A stretch of DNA of 64,000 nucleotides from Algimonas ampicilliniresistens (GTDB lineage: Bacteria; Pseudomonadota; Alphaproteobacteria; Caulobacterales; Maricaulaceae): NCBI RefSeq assembly GCF_030159955.1, contig NZ_BSNK01000002.1:868001-932000 (forward strand), given 5' to 3'. The stretch's first letter is position 1. Every line of letters starts with the position of its first letter. Under the pieces are notes generated by a model that saw only the letters and a program-made list of their open reading frames with translations, made no database searches and was not told the DNA's origin. The position numbers and the translations under genes are program-made. Positions 1 through 7,553 of the stretch are shown one piece after another.

Positions 1-1
1 G

Positions 2-223
2 GCGGACCAAATCCGCGTGCCTGTCCTATATTCACACGGCGCGATGGACCCTCGTATCGATGTGCATGAGACAGAAGTGATGGTCCGGGCGTTACGTGAC
101 AACGGTATCCGCGCTGACTATGTTTTGATGCCCGATGAAGGCCATGGTTGGCGCAAGTTGAGCAACCGTCTCTATTATGAACGAGTCCAAGCCGACTTCC
201 TTGCCGAGGTTCTCGAGAAATAA
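2..223 (+). CDS. S9 family (prolyl oligopeptidase-like) peptidase, C-terminal fragment
   Basis: The reading frame is open from the window edge, so this is the 3' end of a longer gene. The 73 or so visible residues match the end of an S9 alpha/beta-hydrolase catalytic domain. A VLYSHGAMDPR segment carries the presumed catalytic Asp, and DEGHGW carries the presumed catalytic His about 40 residues later. The nucleophilic Ser lies upstream of the window. A GTG at 17 is in frame but falls inside the conserved fold, so it is not the start. A terminator-like hairpin follows the stop codon. The family call rests on a short stretch. Confidence 0.75.
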   Translation, partial: ADQIRVPVLYSHGAMDPRIDVHETEVMVRALRDNGIRADYVLMPDEGHGWRKLSNRLYYERVQADFLAEVLEK

Positions 224-256
224 GTATTTTTAGGCTCAAAAATTTCTAACTGAATC

Positions 257-284
257 AACTCGCTACCTCGGTTGCGGGTTTTTT
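257..284 (+). terminator. Rho-independent terminator of the S9 peptidase gene
   Basis: A 7-bp stem (AACTCGC at 257-263 with GCGGGTT at 274-280, one wobble pair) has a 10-nt loop and runs straight into four more T residues. It lies 34 nt after the stop codon and separates the peptidase from the next operon. Confidence 0.6.
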
Positions 285-305
285 CATCTCGACAAACGAT
301 AAAAC

Positions 306-322
306 GATATCATATTGATATC
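306..322. promoter_or_regulatory. Perfect inverted repeat upstream of the SPFH operon (candidate Arc-type operator)
   Basis: GATATCA-TAT-TGATATC is a perfect 7+3+7 palindrome ending 24 nt before the SPFH start codon. It abuts a good -10-like CATAAT at 322-327. The operon encodes its own ribbon-helix-helix protein, so the simplest reading is an autoregulatory operator overlapping the promoter. That assignment is inferred from position and symmetry only. Confidence 0.5.
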
Positions 323-346
323 ATAATAAGTTGAGAGGAGAGACTG

Positions 347-1219
347 ATGAGTGAAATAAGAGAGAAAGATACGGGCTCACTGCCAGGCATACCCATGCTG
401 TTGGCATCTTTGGCTTTGATCGTGGCAGGCGCCTACATGTTCATTGCCTTGATCCGCGCTGACGCGGGAATCGTTGCCATTGGCGGCATTCTGGCAGCTC
501 TGATTGGGCTTGCGCTCATGGCGGGTCTCTACACGGTCGCCCCGAACCAATCCGCGGTTCTGTCTCTGTTTGGAAAATATGTCGGTACGGTTGATGAAAC
601 GGGCCTGCGCTGGAACAATATTTTCTACACGAAGAAGAAGATTTCCAAGCGTGTACGCAATTTCGAAAGTGGCAAGCTGAAGGTCAATGAACTGGATGGC
701 TCGCCGATCGAAATCGCCGCGATTGTGGTCTGGGAAGTCTCAGATTCGGCTGAAGCCGTGTTCAATGTCGACGACTATGAGAGCTTCGTCCAAATCCAGT
801 CTGAAGCCGCCATTCGGGCCATGGCGACCAGCTATCCTTATGATCAACATGAGGATGACCAGATCAGCCTGCGGTCTCACCCGGATGAAATTTCGGAGCG
901 CCTCCGTCACGAGATCCAAGAGCGTTTGGCCAAGGCGGGTATTCACGTCATTGAGAGTCGTATTTCGCACCTCGCCTATTCGCCTGAAATTGCCGGAGCC
1001 ATGCTGCAGCGTCAGCAGGCCGGGGCTATCATCGCGGCGCGTAAGAAGATTGTCGAAGGCGCTGTCGGTATGGTCGAAGACGCTCTGGCAGAGCTGCAAT
1101 CCAAAGACATTGTCGACCTGGACCCAGAACGTCGCGCAGCCATGGTCAGCAATCTTCTGGTCGTGCTCTGCTCGGACAAGGCGACCCAGCCGATCGTGAA
1201 TACCGGCAGCCTCTACTAA
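347..1219 (+). CDS. SPFH-domain membrane protein (slipin/stomatin/HflK-like)
   Basis: A 290-residue protein with two adjacent hydrophobic segments (about residues 14-36 and 41-64). An SPFH/band-7 domain follows, with a coiled, charged stretch near residues 160-225 ([18 protein letters not shown] and an [14 protein letters not shown] segment typical of the family). SPFH proteins form membrane-bound ring-like oligomers and often partner with proteases or organise membrane domains; no specific partner is evident here. A GAGAGGAGAGAC Shine-Dalgarno precedes the ATG. It is first in an operon with an Arc-type repressor and two DUF4177 proteins, spaced 6 nt or less or overlapping. Confidence 0.85.
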   Translation: MSEIREKDTGSLPGIPMLLASLALIVAGAYMFIALIRADAGIVAIGGILAALIGLALMAGLYTVAPNQSAVLSLFGKYVGTVDETGLRWNNIFYTKKKISKRVRNFESGKLKVNELDGSPIEIAAIVVWEVSDSAEAVFNVDDYESFVQIQSEAAIRAMATSYPYDQHEDDQISLRSHPDEISERLRHEIQERLAKAGIHVIESRISHLAYSPEIAGAMLQRQQAGAIIAARKKIVEGAVGMVEDALAELQSKDIVDLDPERRAAMVSNLLVVLCSDKATQPIVNTGSLY

Positions 1220-1225
1220 CGAGCT

Positions 1226-1405
1226 ATGGCTGATAAAAAGTCATATCCCTTAAGGATCAGCGCGCCGGTGCTCGACGCCATGCGCCGCTGGTCCGATGAT
1301 GAATTGCGCTCTTTAAATGCGCAGATTGAATATGTCCTGCGCGACGCGCTGCGAAAGCAAGGTCGTTTGTCACGGGACCAAGCGGACGATGGAGACGACA
1401 CATGA
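1226..1405 (+). CDS. Arc-family ribbon-helix-helix DNA-binding protein
   Basis: A 59-residue protein with the Arc/MetJ layout: a short N-terminal strand (YPLRI), then two helices containing the family-typical RSLNAQIEYVL stretch. The strand pair of a dimer would insert into the major groove. The gene starts 6 nt after the SPFH stop codon, and its TGA overlaps the next ATG (ATGA). It is the obvious candidate to bind the GATATCA palindrome upstream of the operon. No toxin is encoded next to it, so I read it as a transcriptional regulator, not an antitoxin. Confidence 0.8.
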   Translation: MADKKSYPLRISAPVLDAMRRWSDDELRSLNAQIEYVLRDALRKQGRLSRDQADDGDDT

Positions 1406-1575
1406 GACAAAAGTGGGAATATAGGATTGTTGAAGGTGGGAAAGGCATGACCGGCGGAAAAATCCGCGATGCCAGCACTGATATTCTTAACCGGCTCGGA
1501 CTGGAAGGCTGGGAATGTTACGCCGCTCACTTCAACACAGCACCGACGGTTTTTTACCTCAAACGCCCGCGATAG
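1402..1575 (+). CDS. DUF4177-like small protein, copy 1
   Basis: A 57-residue protein with the DUF4177 pattern: a WEYRIVE strand at the N-terminus, a central NRLGLEGWE helix-turn motif and a final FYLKR strand. It overlaps the RHH gene by 4 nt, so translation is probably coupled. The family has no firmly known function. Its pairing with the next gene, which has the same layout (WEYRIVE/YEYKVIT, LGLEGWE/LGMLGWQ, FYLKR/AFLKR), points to an old tandem duplication or a heteromeric pair. Confidence 0.7.
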   Translation: MRQKWEYRIVEGGKGMTGGKIRDASTDILNRLGLEGWECYAAHFNTAPTVFYLKRPR

Positions 1576-1584
1576 GAAACGGTC

Positions 1585-1761
1585 ATGCGATACGAATATA
1601 AAGTCATCACACTCAAAGGCAGCGTCTGGGGCGGGAAGCCTGAAAAGAAGGACCAGCAATTTCAATCTGAGCTTAATCAGCTGGGTATGCTGGGCTGGCA
1701 ACTGGTTGGCGTCACGCCCATCGCCCAAAATGTGCAGGCCTTCCTTAAGCGGGAGAAATAG
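1585..1761 (+). CDS. DUF4177-like small protein, copy 2
   Basis: A 58-residue paralogue of the preceding gene, with YEYKVITL at the start, NQLGMLGWQLVGV in the middle and AFLKREK at the end. An AGGAAACGGTC stretch precedes the ATG, 9 nt after the previous stop codon. It is probably the last gene of the SPFH operon, because the next gene has its own Shine-Dalgarno after an 84-nt gap. The function is unknown. Confidence 0.7.
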   Translation: MRYEYKVITLKGSVWGGKPEKKDQQFQSELNQLGMLGWQLVGVTPIAQNVQAFLKREK

Positions 1762-1845
1762 GTCGTCAGAATGCCCTGATTGGGGCCATGTCTCGCCATG
1801 ATGGGTGCGCCAAGACTGGATGCAATGTTGATGGAGCGAGATAGA

Positions 1846-2784
1846 ATGGATTTGGCGATTAGAACGGACGGACTGCGGCGGGCCTTCGGCTCTGTGCAGG
1901 CCGTGAATGGAATCGACCTGCATGTGCCGACAGGCAGTGTGTTCGGCTTTCTCGGTCCGAACGGATCCGGCAAGACAACAACGATACGATTATTGCTGGG
2001 TTTGATTCGCGCTGATGCGGGGTCAGTCTGGATCAATGGGGCCGATATCTGCACGCAACGCTCGGTGGCTTTGGCCAAAGTCGGCGCCATCGTGGAGAAT
2101 CCGGCGCTTTATCCAAACTTGACGGGCCGAGAAGTTTTACGAATTTCGACCGTGCTGCTCAAACTCGACACGTCCGAAATCGCCCGCGTGTTAGAGATTG
2201 TCGATCTACGCCAGGCCGCAGATCGGCGCGTGCGGGGATATTCGCTCGGCATGCGCCAGCGCTTGGCTTTAGCACGGGCCCTGATGGGGCATCCGAAACT
2301 ACTTATGCTGGACGAGCCAACCAACGGACTCGATCCGGCGGGCATCGCGGATATGCGGCGTCTCATCAAGACACTGCCAGAGCAATCCGGCACGACGGTT
2401 TTTGTTTCCAGTCATCAATTGTCGGAAATGGAACAGATGACGGACCATGTCGCCCTGATCAAATCTGGGCGTCTTCTCTTCCAAGGGCGGCTCGACAGTT
2501 TGATGGCGCAGACTCAGGCGGCACTAGTGATCGATACGTCTGACATAGAGGTGGCGCTCGCGACGGCCACATCTATGAAGCTGGACGCGAAGGCTGGGCC
2601 TAACGGTATCGTGGTCACCTCACCCATCGATGTGAAAGCGCGCGCGCGCTTGATCACAGCCTTGGTTGAGGTCGGATGTTCCGTCAGCCAAGCGCGCCTT
2701 GTCGAACCCAGCTTGGAACAGCTCTTCCTGACCCTGACGGCGGATGCTCAAATGCCGACAGACCGCATGGAGACGATGTCATGA
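1846..2784 (+). CDS. ABC transporter ATP-binding protein
   Basis: A 312-residue ATPase of the ABC-2 exporter type. It has Walker A GPNGSGKTTT, signature YSLGMRQRLALARAL, Walker B LLMLDEPTNGLDP, H-loop SSHQLSE and a C-terminal accessory region ending EPSLEQLFL, as in bacitracin/lantibiotic-type exporters. I start at ATG 1846 because GGAGCGAG lies 9-10 nt upstream; an in-frame ATG at 1780 would only add an unconserved stretch. The stop codon overlaps the permease ATG by 4 nt, so the two are translationally coupled. The substrate is unknown. Confidence 0.88.
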   Translation: MDLAIRTDGLRRAFGSVQAVNGIDLHVPTGSVFGFLGPNGSGKTTTIRLLLGLIRADAGSVWINGADICTQRSVALAKVGAIVENPALYPNLTGREVLRISTVLLKLDTSEIARVLEIVDLRQAADRRVRGYSLGMRQRLALARALMGHPKLLMLDEPTNGLDPAGIADMRRLIKTLPEQSGTTVFVSSHQLSEMEQMTDHVALIKSGRLLFQGRLDSLMAQTQAALVIDTSDIEVALATATSMKLDAKAGPNGIVVTSPIDVKARARLITALVEVGCSVSQARLVEPSLEQLFLTLTADAQMPTDRMETMS

Positions 2785-3506
2785 TCGCCTTATTGCAGGC
2801 TGAATGCCTCAAACTGCGGCGCTCCCTCATCGTTTTGCTGATCCTATCGATCCCGACCATGGTCTTCCTGCTCGGTGTAGCTGCCATCGCGACCGGAAAT
2901 AGTACCGACCAATGGAACAATATGGCGATGAGCGGCGCGGCCATTTGGAGTTTCTTCTTGTTGCCAATGTCGGCGACAGCGTTGACCGCCTTGATTGCGC
3001 AGCTTGAACATGGCTCGCGCGCTTGGTCCTACACGCTGGCATTGCCGTATCCTAAATGGGCCGTGTTCACCGCGAAGGCCGTCATCATTGTACTCGTCAT
3101 GGCCGTGATCAGTGCGCTCATTGGGGTCGCAACGATTATGAGTGGAATCGTTGCTGGCTGGATCGCGCCAGAGACGGCGATGCAGGGCGATCTGCCCTTG
3201 GCGCTCATGGGCGGTATATTGTTCAAGATGTGGCTGACCGGTTTGTTGGTTGTCGCCATTCAGTTTGCGGTCGCGATGCGGTTTGAAAGTTTCGCTGTCC
3301 CAGTCGTGGTCGGCATTGCGGGCACTTTCGTGGCGGTTGTCGCGACCAGCGCTCAGGCGGGCCTGTATTTCCCGTGGCTGATGGCGACGAATATTCTGAA
3401 CTCCGACCCTGAACGGGCGCAGCAGGCACTTCTCATGGGGAGTCTCGGCGGCGTGCTACTATTCGCACTAACCATCGCTTGGCTCTCACGCCGAGATTGG
3501 CACTAA
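2781..3506 (+). CDS. ABC-2 type transporter permease
   Basis: A 241-residue protein with about six membrane helices (near residues 17-37, 54-76, 98-127, 139-160, 166-190 and 212-232), of the lantibiotic-immunity-like ABC-2 permease type. I use the ATG at 2781, which overlaps the ATPase stop codon as ATGA; the frame is open further upstream but only within the ATPase gene. With the ATPase it would form a homodimeric exporter. Its end overlaps the end of the convergent glycosyltransferase gene by 4 bp. Confidence 0.85.
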   Translation: MIALLQAECLKLRRSLIVLLILSIPTMVFLLGVAAIATGNSTDQWNNMAMSGAAIWSFFLLPMSATALTALIAQLEHGSRAWSYTLALPYPKWAVFTAKAVIIVLVMAVISALIGVATIMSGIVAGWIAPETAMQGDLPLALMGGILFKMWLTGLLVVAIQFAVAMRFESFAVPVVVGIAGTFVAVVATSAQAGLYFPWLMATNILNSDPERAQQALLMGSLGGVLLFALTIAWLSRRDWH

Positions 3507-4648
3507 CGCACACTCTTTCCGCGTAGAATTCGCCAGAGCCTCCGGGTTTCGCGGCGAATAACATGCAGCGGGCTGCTGGCGATCTTGCCGAGACGGCGGA
3601 CCCGGCGCCAGCGTCTGCGGGCATTGGGTTCATAGACAGGAGTCAGATGGTCGAAGAAAATATCGGTGGCCGCGTCCCAGCTATACCGTTCCGCATGGCT
3701 GCGCGTGTCTTCCCGGGACAGGTCCAACGCGTCCAGACACGCTGTCTTCAAATCCTCTGCGACAATCCCGGCTTTTGAGTCCGGGATGATGTCGATGGGA
3801 CCGCTGACCGGATAAGCGGCGACCGGTGTGCCTGTGGCCATGGCTTCTATAATGACCAAACCAAATGTATCCGTCTTTGACGGAAAGACGAATACATCCG
3901 CGTCGGCGAAATGCCTCGCGAGATCGACGCCGAACTTCGCGCCCGTAAAGATGATGTCAGGATAGCGTTTTTTAAGCGCGTCCATTTGTGGACCGTCACC
4001 GACCACGACCTTGGAGCCCGGCAGATCGAGCTCAAGAAAAGCTTCGATATTCTTCTCAACGGCCACCCGCCCGACATTAACGAAAATGGGGCGGGGCAGA
4101 TCCGCATAAACGTCATCCGGCGCATGGCGTTTATCGGGATGGAATAAGTCGGTGTCCACGCCGCGCGCCCACACGCCGAGCCCGGTAAAGCCGCGTGTGC
4201 TTAGAAACTCCGCCATGCTCGGCGTCGTGACCATGGTTCGGCCGCCCGAATTATGAAAATCGCGCACGAATTTATAGGTCAGTGCCATTGGAATGAAGGG
4301 TACGCGCGCTTTGATATATTCCGGAAATTTGGTGTGATAGCTGGTTGTAAACGGCATGCCCCAGCGCAGGCAAAGCGACCGTGCCGCCAATCCCAACGGG
4401 CCTTCGGTTGCGATATGAACCGCTTCGGGGCCAAACCGGACAATACGTTGTTCCACATCATGTTTGGCAAAGGGGGCCAGGCGAATGTCTGGATAGGTCG
4501 GCAGCGGCATCGTCCAATAACCATCGCTCGGCGCAATGACCTCGACCTTGTGTCCCCGAGCGCGGAGTAATTCCACAGTCGTATCAAGTGTGCGGACAAC
4601 GCCGTTCATCTGCGGATGCCAAGCATCCGTTACGAGCAGGATTTTCAC
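3503..4648 (-). CDS. GT4-family glycosyltransferase (MgtA/alpha-mannosyltransferase-like)
   Basis: A GT-B fold glycosyltransferase of about 381 residues. The N-terminus KILLVTDAWHPQMNGVVRTL is typical of the family, and the C-terminal donor-binding block SKTDTFGLVIIEAMATG carries the EX7E motif. Related enzymes transfer mannose or glucose to membrane lipids; the donor here is not determinable. I start at GTG 4648 because GGAGAGG lies 5 nt upstream on this strand. The ATG at 4666 lacks a convincing Shine-Dalgarno and would add only six residues. Confidence 0.8.
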   Translation of the reverse strand: MKILLVTDAWHPQMNGVVRTLDTTVELLRARGHKVEVIAPSDGYWTMPLPTYPDIRLAPFAKHDVEQRIVRFGPEAVHIATEGPLGLAARSLCLRWGMPFTTSYHTKFPEYIKARVPFIPMALTYKFVRDFHNSGGRTMVTTPSMAEFLSTRGFTGLGVWARGVDTDLFHPDKRHAPDDVYADLPRPIFVNVGRVAVEKNIEAFLELDLPGSKVVVGDGPQMDALKKRYPDIIFTGAKFGVDLARHFADADVFVFPSKTDTFGLVIIEAMATGTPVAAYPVSGPIDIIPDSKAGIVAEDLKTACLDALDLSREDTRSHAERYSWDAATDIFFDHLTPVYEPNARRRWRRVRRLGKIASSPLHVIRRETRRLWRILRGKSVR

Positions 4649-4666
4649 AGCGCCCTCTCCGTTCAT

Positions 4667-5108
4667 CCACTCTTGGCAAGATCAAAGAGACCCTTGCAGA
4701 GCAGCCCTATACGGTCGTCCTACCGCTTCCAATGCCCGACCGACCGGAATAGACAAGTATGCAATTTATAGTCTTTTACTGCGTGAACGATTCGCCCGTT
4801 GAGTATTTCGACGCTTCTTCTGCAAAGAATGAGGCATTTTCTTAAAGCGGAATAACTTCGTTTCGCCCCAATCGGCTCTCTTACATATGGGTTACTGATT
4901 GCAGCGGTGTTCAATGCGTGTGCCTGTGTAAGAATCGTTGCGCAGGCGGGATGGTTATACAGCCCCATCCACAATCATAGACAAGGCGCATGGTTTCGTT
5001 TCGAAATCGATTCTTTGAAACACTTCAAAGACTTAGCCGAAGGCGGTCTTTGACCTGCGCGACAATCGCGTGACGTCGGCACGAAATATTTGTCGCGAAA
5101 CCAAGGCC
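4667..5108. other. Intergenic region with no recognised gene
   Basis: About 440 bp between the start of the minus-strand glycosyltransferase and the nrdA control region. It is A/T-richer than its flanks. Several short inverted repeats occur (TTTGAA-ACAC-TTCAAA near 5016-5031, CGCGA-CAA-TCGCG near 5058-5070), but no ORF with a plausible ribosome site and no tRNA. It presumably holds the glycosyltransferase promoter. Confidence 0.5.
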
Positions 5109-5123
5109 TTAACGAGTTGTTAA
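5109..5123. promoter_or_regulatory. CtrA-type binding site upstream of nrdA
   Basis: TTAA-CGAGTTG-TTAA is a full match to the TTAA-N7-TTAA recognition sequence of the cell-cycle regulator CtrA. It is centred about 40 bp upstream of the presumed -35 of nrdA. Cell-cycle control of ribonucleotide reductase would make biological sense, but one motif of this kind can occur by chance. Confidence 0.45.
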
Positions 5124-5145
5124 GCCTGTCTCCCCCATTGGAACC

Positions 5146-5192
5146 ACACAAGGTGTTGACGTATTAGCGGTGAGCGACACTATATGTAGTTA
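5146..5192 (+). promoter_or_regulatory. Tandem NrdR boxes overlapping the nrdA promoter
   Basis: The downstream box ACACTATATGTAGTTA (5177-5192) closely matches the NrdR-box consensus ACACWATATWTWGTGT. A weaker box begins exactly 31 bp upstream (ACACAAGGTGTTGACG, 5146-5161). This pair spacing of about three helical turns is characteristic of NrdR sites. A TTGACG -35 lies inside the first box and a TATATG/ACTATA -10 inside the second, so a bound NrdR would block RNA polymerase. Confidence 0.7.
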
Positions 5193-5197
5193 GAAGC

Positions 5198-5260
5198 TCC
5201 CTGCTTCGTCTTCACAACTTCAACGAAGGCGAGCCCGACTTTACCGCCGGGCCGCAGGGA
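5198..5260 (+). ncRNA. Structured nrdA leader RNA (predicted three-way junction)
   Basis: An outer 7-bp stem TCCCTGC (5198-5204) with GCAGGGA (5254-5260) encloses two hairpins: TTCGT/ACGAA (5205-5209/5223-5227) and GCCCG/CGGGC (5233-5237/5248-5252). A further GGTC/GACC hairpin (5267-5270/5277-5280) sits just before the first start codon. All pairs are perfect Watson-Crick. Nearly the whole predicted untranslated leader is therefore structured. I do not recognise a known riboswitch class. Confidence 0.4.
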
Positions 5261-5286
5261 CGTTTCGGTCTGCAAAGACCCAAATT

Positions 5287-7260
5287 ATGGGGGAAGAGAG
5301 CACCGTGAATATGAGTGAAGCTGAGTTTGGAAAAGAATTGGATGTGGCCGAATTGGAGCATGCTGAAGAGGCTGCCAGTCAGCTGATCGCGCGCGCCATT
5401 GCGCCTAAAGGCGGCGATTCACGTAAACGCCAGAAGCCGAAGGCTGCTGATCAAAAGAAGCGCGCTCGAGCGCCCAAGCAAGATCGGTCGCGCGACGCGC
5501 TGTTGACCGATTTTGGCAAAAAGACACTCGTTGACCGCTATCTTCTGCCCGAGGAGAGCTATCAGGACATGTTTGCCCGCGTCGCCGCTGTCTATGCCGA
5601 CGACGATGCGCATGCGCAGCGCCTGTACGATTACATGTCCCAGCTCTGGTTCATGCCAGCCACGCCAGTTCTCTCCAATGGGGGTGCGGGTCGCGGTCTG
5701 CCCATCAGTTGTTTCCTCAACTCCGTTGATGATAGTCTCGAATCGATTGTCAGCACATGGAATGAAAATGTCTGGCTCGCTTCGAATGGCGGCGGCATCG
5801 GTACCTATTGGGGTGGTGTGCGCTCTATCGGTGAGAAAATTGGTCGTGCCGGCAAGACGTCGGGCATTATTCCCTTTATCCGCGTGATGGACAGTCTGAC
5901 TCTGGCGATTTCCCAAGGCTCGCTGCGCCGGGGGTCCGCGGCTGTCTATCTTGATATTCACCACCCAGAGATCGAAGAGTTTCTGGAAATCCGCAAACCA
6001 TCTGGCGACTTCAACCGCAAATCACTGAACCTGCATCACGGCCTGAATATCACGGACGAGTTCATGGAAGCGGTGCGGGCCGGCGAGGAATTCGGCTTGA
6101 TTTCTCCGGCTTCCGGCGAGGTGATCAAGACCGTCGATGCGCGGGCCTTGTGGCAGAAAATTATCGAAATGCGCCTGCAAACGGGCGAGCCCTATCTGAT
6201 CTTCTCAGACACGGTGAACGACAAATTACCGGACTATCAGCGCGACGCTGGCCTGAAGGTACAGCAGTCCAACCTTTGTGCCGAAATCATGCTGGCCACG
6301 GGTAAGGATCAGTTTGACCGGGAACGCACGGCTGTGTGCTGCCTCTCGTCGATCAATGCCGAAACATATGACGAGTGGAAGAATGTCGATGGCTTCATCG
6401 AAGACATTATGCGCTTCCTCGACAATGTGTTGCAGGACTTTATCGACCGCGCGCCAGACGGCATGTCTGACGCCGTCTATTCCGCCATGCGCGAACGCTC
6501 TGTCGGTCTCGGTCTGATGGGCTTTCATAGTCTGTTGCAAAAGAAAGGCGTGGCCTTTGAAAGTGCCATGGCCAAGTCGCTGAATATGCGCTTGTTCAAC
6601 CATATTCGTAGCCAAGCTGATGCGGCGTCCCAGACGCTTGCAGAAGAACGGGGAGCTTGCCCTGATGCAGCCGATGCGGGCCGTATGGAGCGGTTCTCGC
6701 ACAAGATGGCGGTTGCGCCGACGGCGTCGATCTCGATCATCTGTGGCGGCACGTCAGCGGGCATTGAGCCTATTCCAGGCAACATCTACACGCATAAGAC
6801 ACTGTCTGGCAGCTTTACCGTTCGCAACAAGTTCCTCGAAGAGGTGCTGGAAGCGAAAGGGAAGAATACGGATGGGATCTGGGCAACAATCCTAGAGAAT
6901 GAAGGCTCTGTCGATCATCTTGATTGTTTGGACGACCATGAGAAAGACGTCTTTAAGACAGCCTTTGAAATCGACCAGCGCTGGGTGATCGAACATGCTG
7001 CGGATCGTGCGCCATTGATCTGTCAGGCACAGTCGCTCAACATCTTCCTGCCCGGCAATATCGACAAATGGGATCTCCATATGCTGCATTGGCAAGCCTG
7101 GGAGAAGGGCGTGAAGTCGCTTTATTATTGCCGTTCCAAATCGGTACAGCGGGCGGGTTTTGCGGGTCAAACCGAGGATAAGAGTGCAAAATCGGAGATT
7201 GAAGTGGCGATGGAAGCGGCTGCTCCGACCGATTATGAGGAATGTATCGCTTGCCAATAG
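5287..7260 (+). CDS. nrdA: Ribonucleoside-diphosphate reductase, class I alpha subunit
   Basis: Catalytic subunit that reduces ribonucleotides to deoxyribonucleotides with the radical from NrdB. Visible motifs are SCFLNSV, QSNLCAEI with CCLSSIN, GLGLMGFH, APTASISIICGGTSAGIEP and a C-terminal CIACQ with the CxxC pair that shuttles electrons. It is short (657 aa, against about 760 in E. coli). There is no N-terminal ATP-cone; the first 70 residues are a Lys/Arg-rich low-complexity stretch. No nrdB follows. ATG 5287 lacks a Shine-Dalgarno; GGGGGAAGAGAG at 5289-5300 favours GTG 5305 or ATG 5311 as the true start. Confidence 0.93.
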   Translation: MGEESTVNMSEAEFGKELDVAELEHAEEAASQLIARAIAPKGGDSRKRQKPKAADQKKRARAPKQDRSRDALLTDFGKKTLVDRYLLPEESYQDMFARVAAVYADDDAHAQRLYDYMSQLWFMPATPVLSNGGAGRGLPISCFLNSVDDSLESIVSTWNENVWLASNGGGIGTYWGGVRSIGEKIGRAGKTSGIIPFIRVMDSLTLAISQGSLRRGSAAVYLDIHHPEIEEFLEIRKPSGDFNRKSLNLHHGLNITDEFMEAVRAGEEFGLISPASGEVIKTVDARALWQKIIEMRLQTGEPYLIFSDTVNDKLPDYQRDAGLKVQQSNLCAEIMLATGKDQFDRERTAVCCLSSINAETYDEWKNVDGFIEDIMRFLDNVLQDFIDRAPDGMSDAVYSAMRERSVGLGLMGFHSLLQKKGVAFESAMAKSLNMRLFNHIRSQADAASQTLAEERGACPDAADAGRMERFSHKMAVAPTASISIICGGTSAGIEPIPGNIYTHKTLSGSFTVRNKFLEEVLEAKGKNTDGIWATILENEGSVDHLDCLDDHEKDVFKTAFEIDQRWVIEHAADRAPLICQAQSLNIFLPGNIDKWDLHMLHWQAWEKGVKSLYYCRSKSVQRAGFAGQTEDKSAKSEIEVAMEAAAPTDYEECIACQ

Positions 7261-7301
7261 TGATATTGTGCACGTAGAGCGTGTATATATTTATCGAAAT
7301 A

Positions 7302-7332
7302 AGGGCTCGGAGCATCGCTTCGGGCCCTTTTT
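7302..7332 (+). terminator. Rho-independent terminator of nrdA
   Basis: A 12-bp stem (7302-7313 with 7317-7328, two wobble pairs) has a 3-nt loop and ends in a run of five T. It lies about 40 nt after the nrdA stop codon, so nrdA is transcribed alone. Confidence 0.8.
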
Positions 7333-7553
7333 CATCGCTTACATTGCGCCATGTTAAGAGAACCGTGACCTTGTTGCCACATTTTCGTGCCAAAGTGATC
7401 CTAAGGGCCTTTCGGCACAACACTTGCTATTGAAGTGTTAGGCAAAATACCGCCAAAGTGGTTTCACGTTCGGGAACTGTTCAGGCTCGAAGGGGTAAAA
7501 GACGCGTCGGCTGATCAGAAATGATCAATCGGCAAACAGGAAAAGGATCTCCG

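Noticed and set aside
1216-1923. A 235-codon minus-strand open frame
   Set aside because: It lies opposite the Arc and DUF4177 genes, which have proper starts, overlaps and family patterns.
4720-4974. An 84-codon minus-strand open frame upstream of the glycosyltransferase
   Set aside because: No ribosome site, no recognisable motif and unusual composition; more likely chance in a long intergenic stretch.
5198-5280. Cobalamin riboswitch in the nrdA leader
   Set aside because: The B12-box sequence is absent, and the enzyme is class I, which does not use B12.
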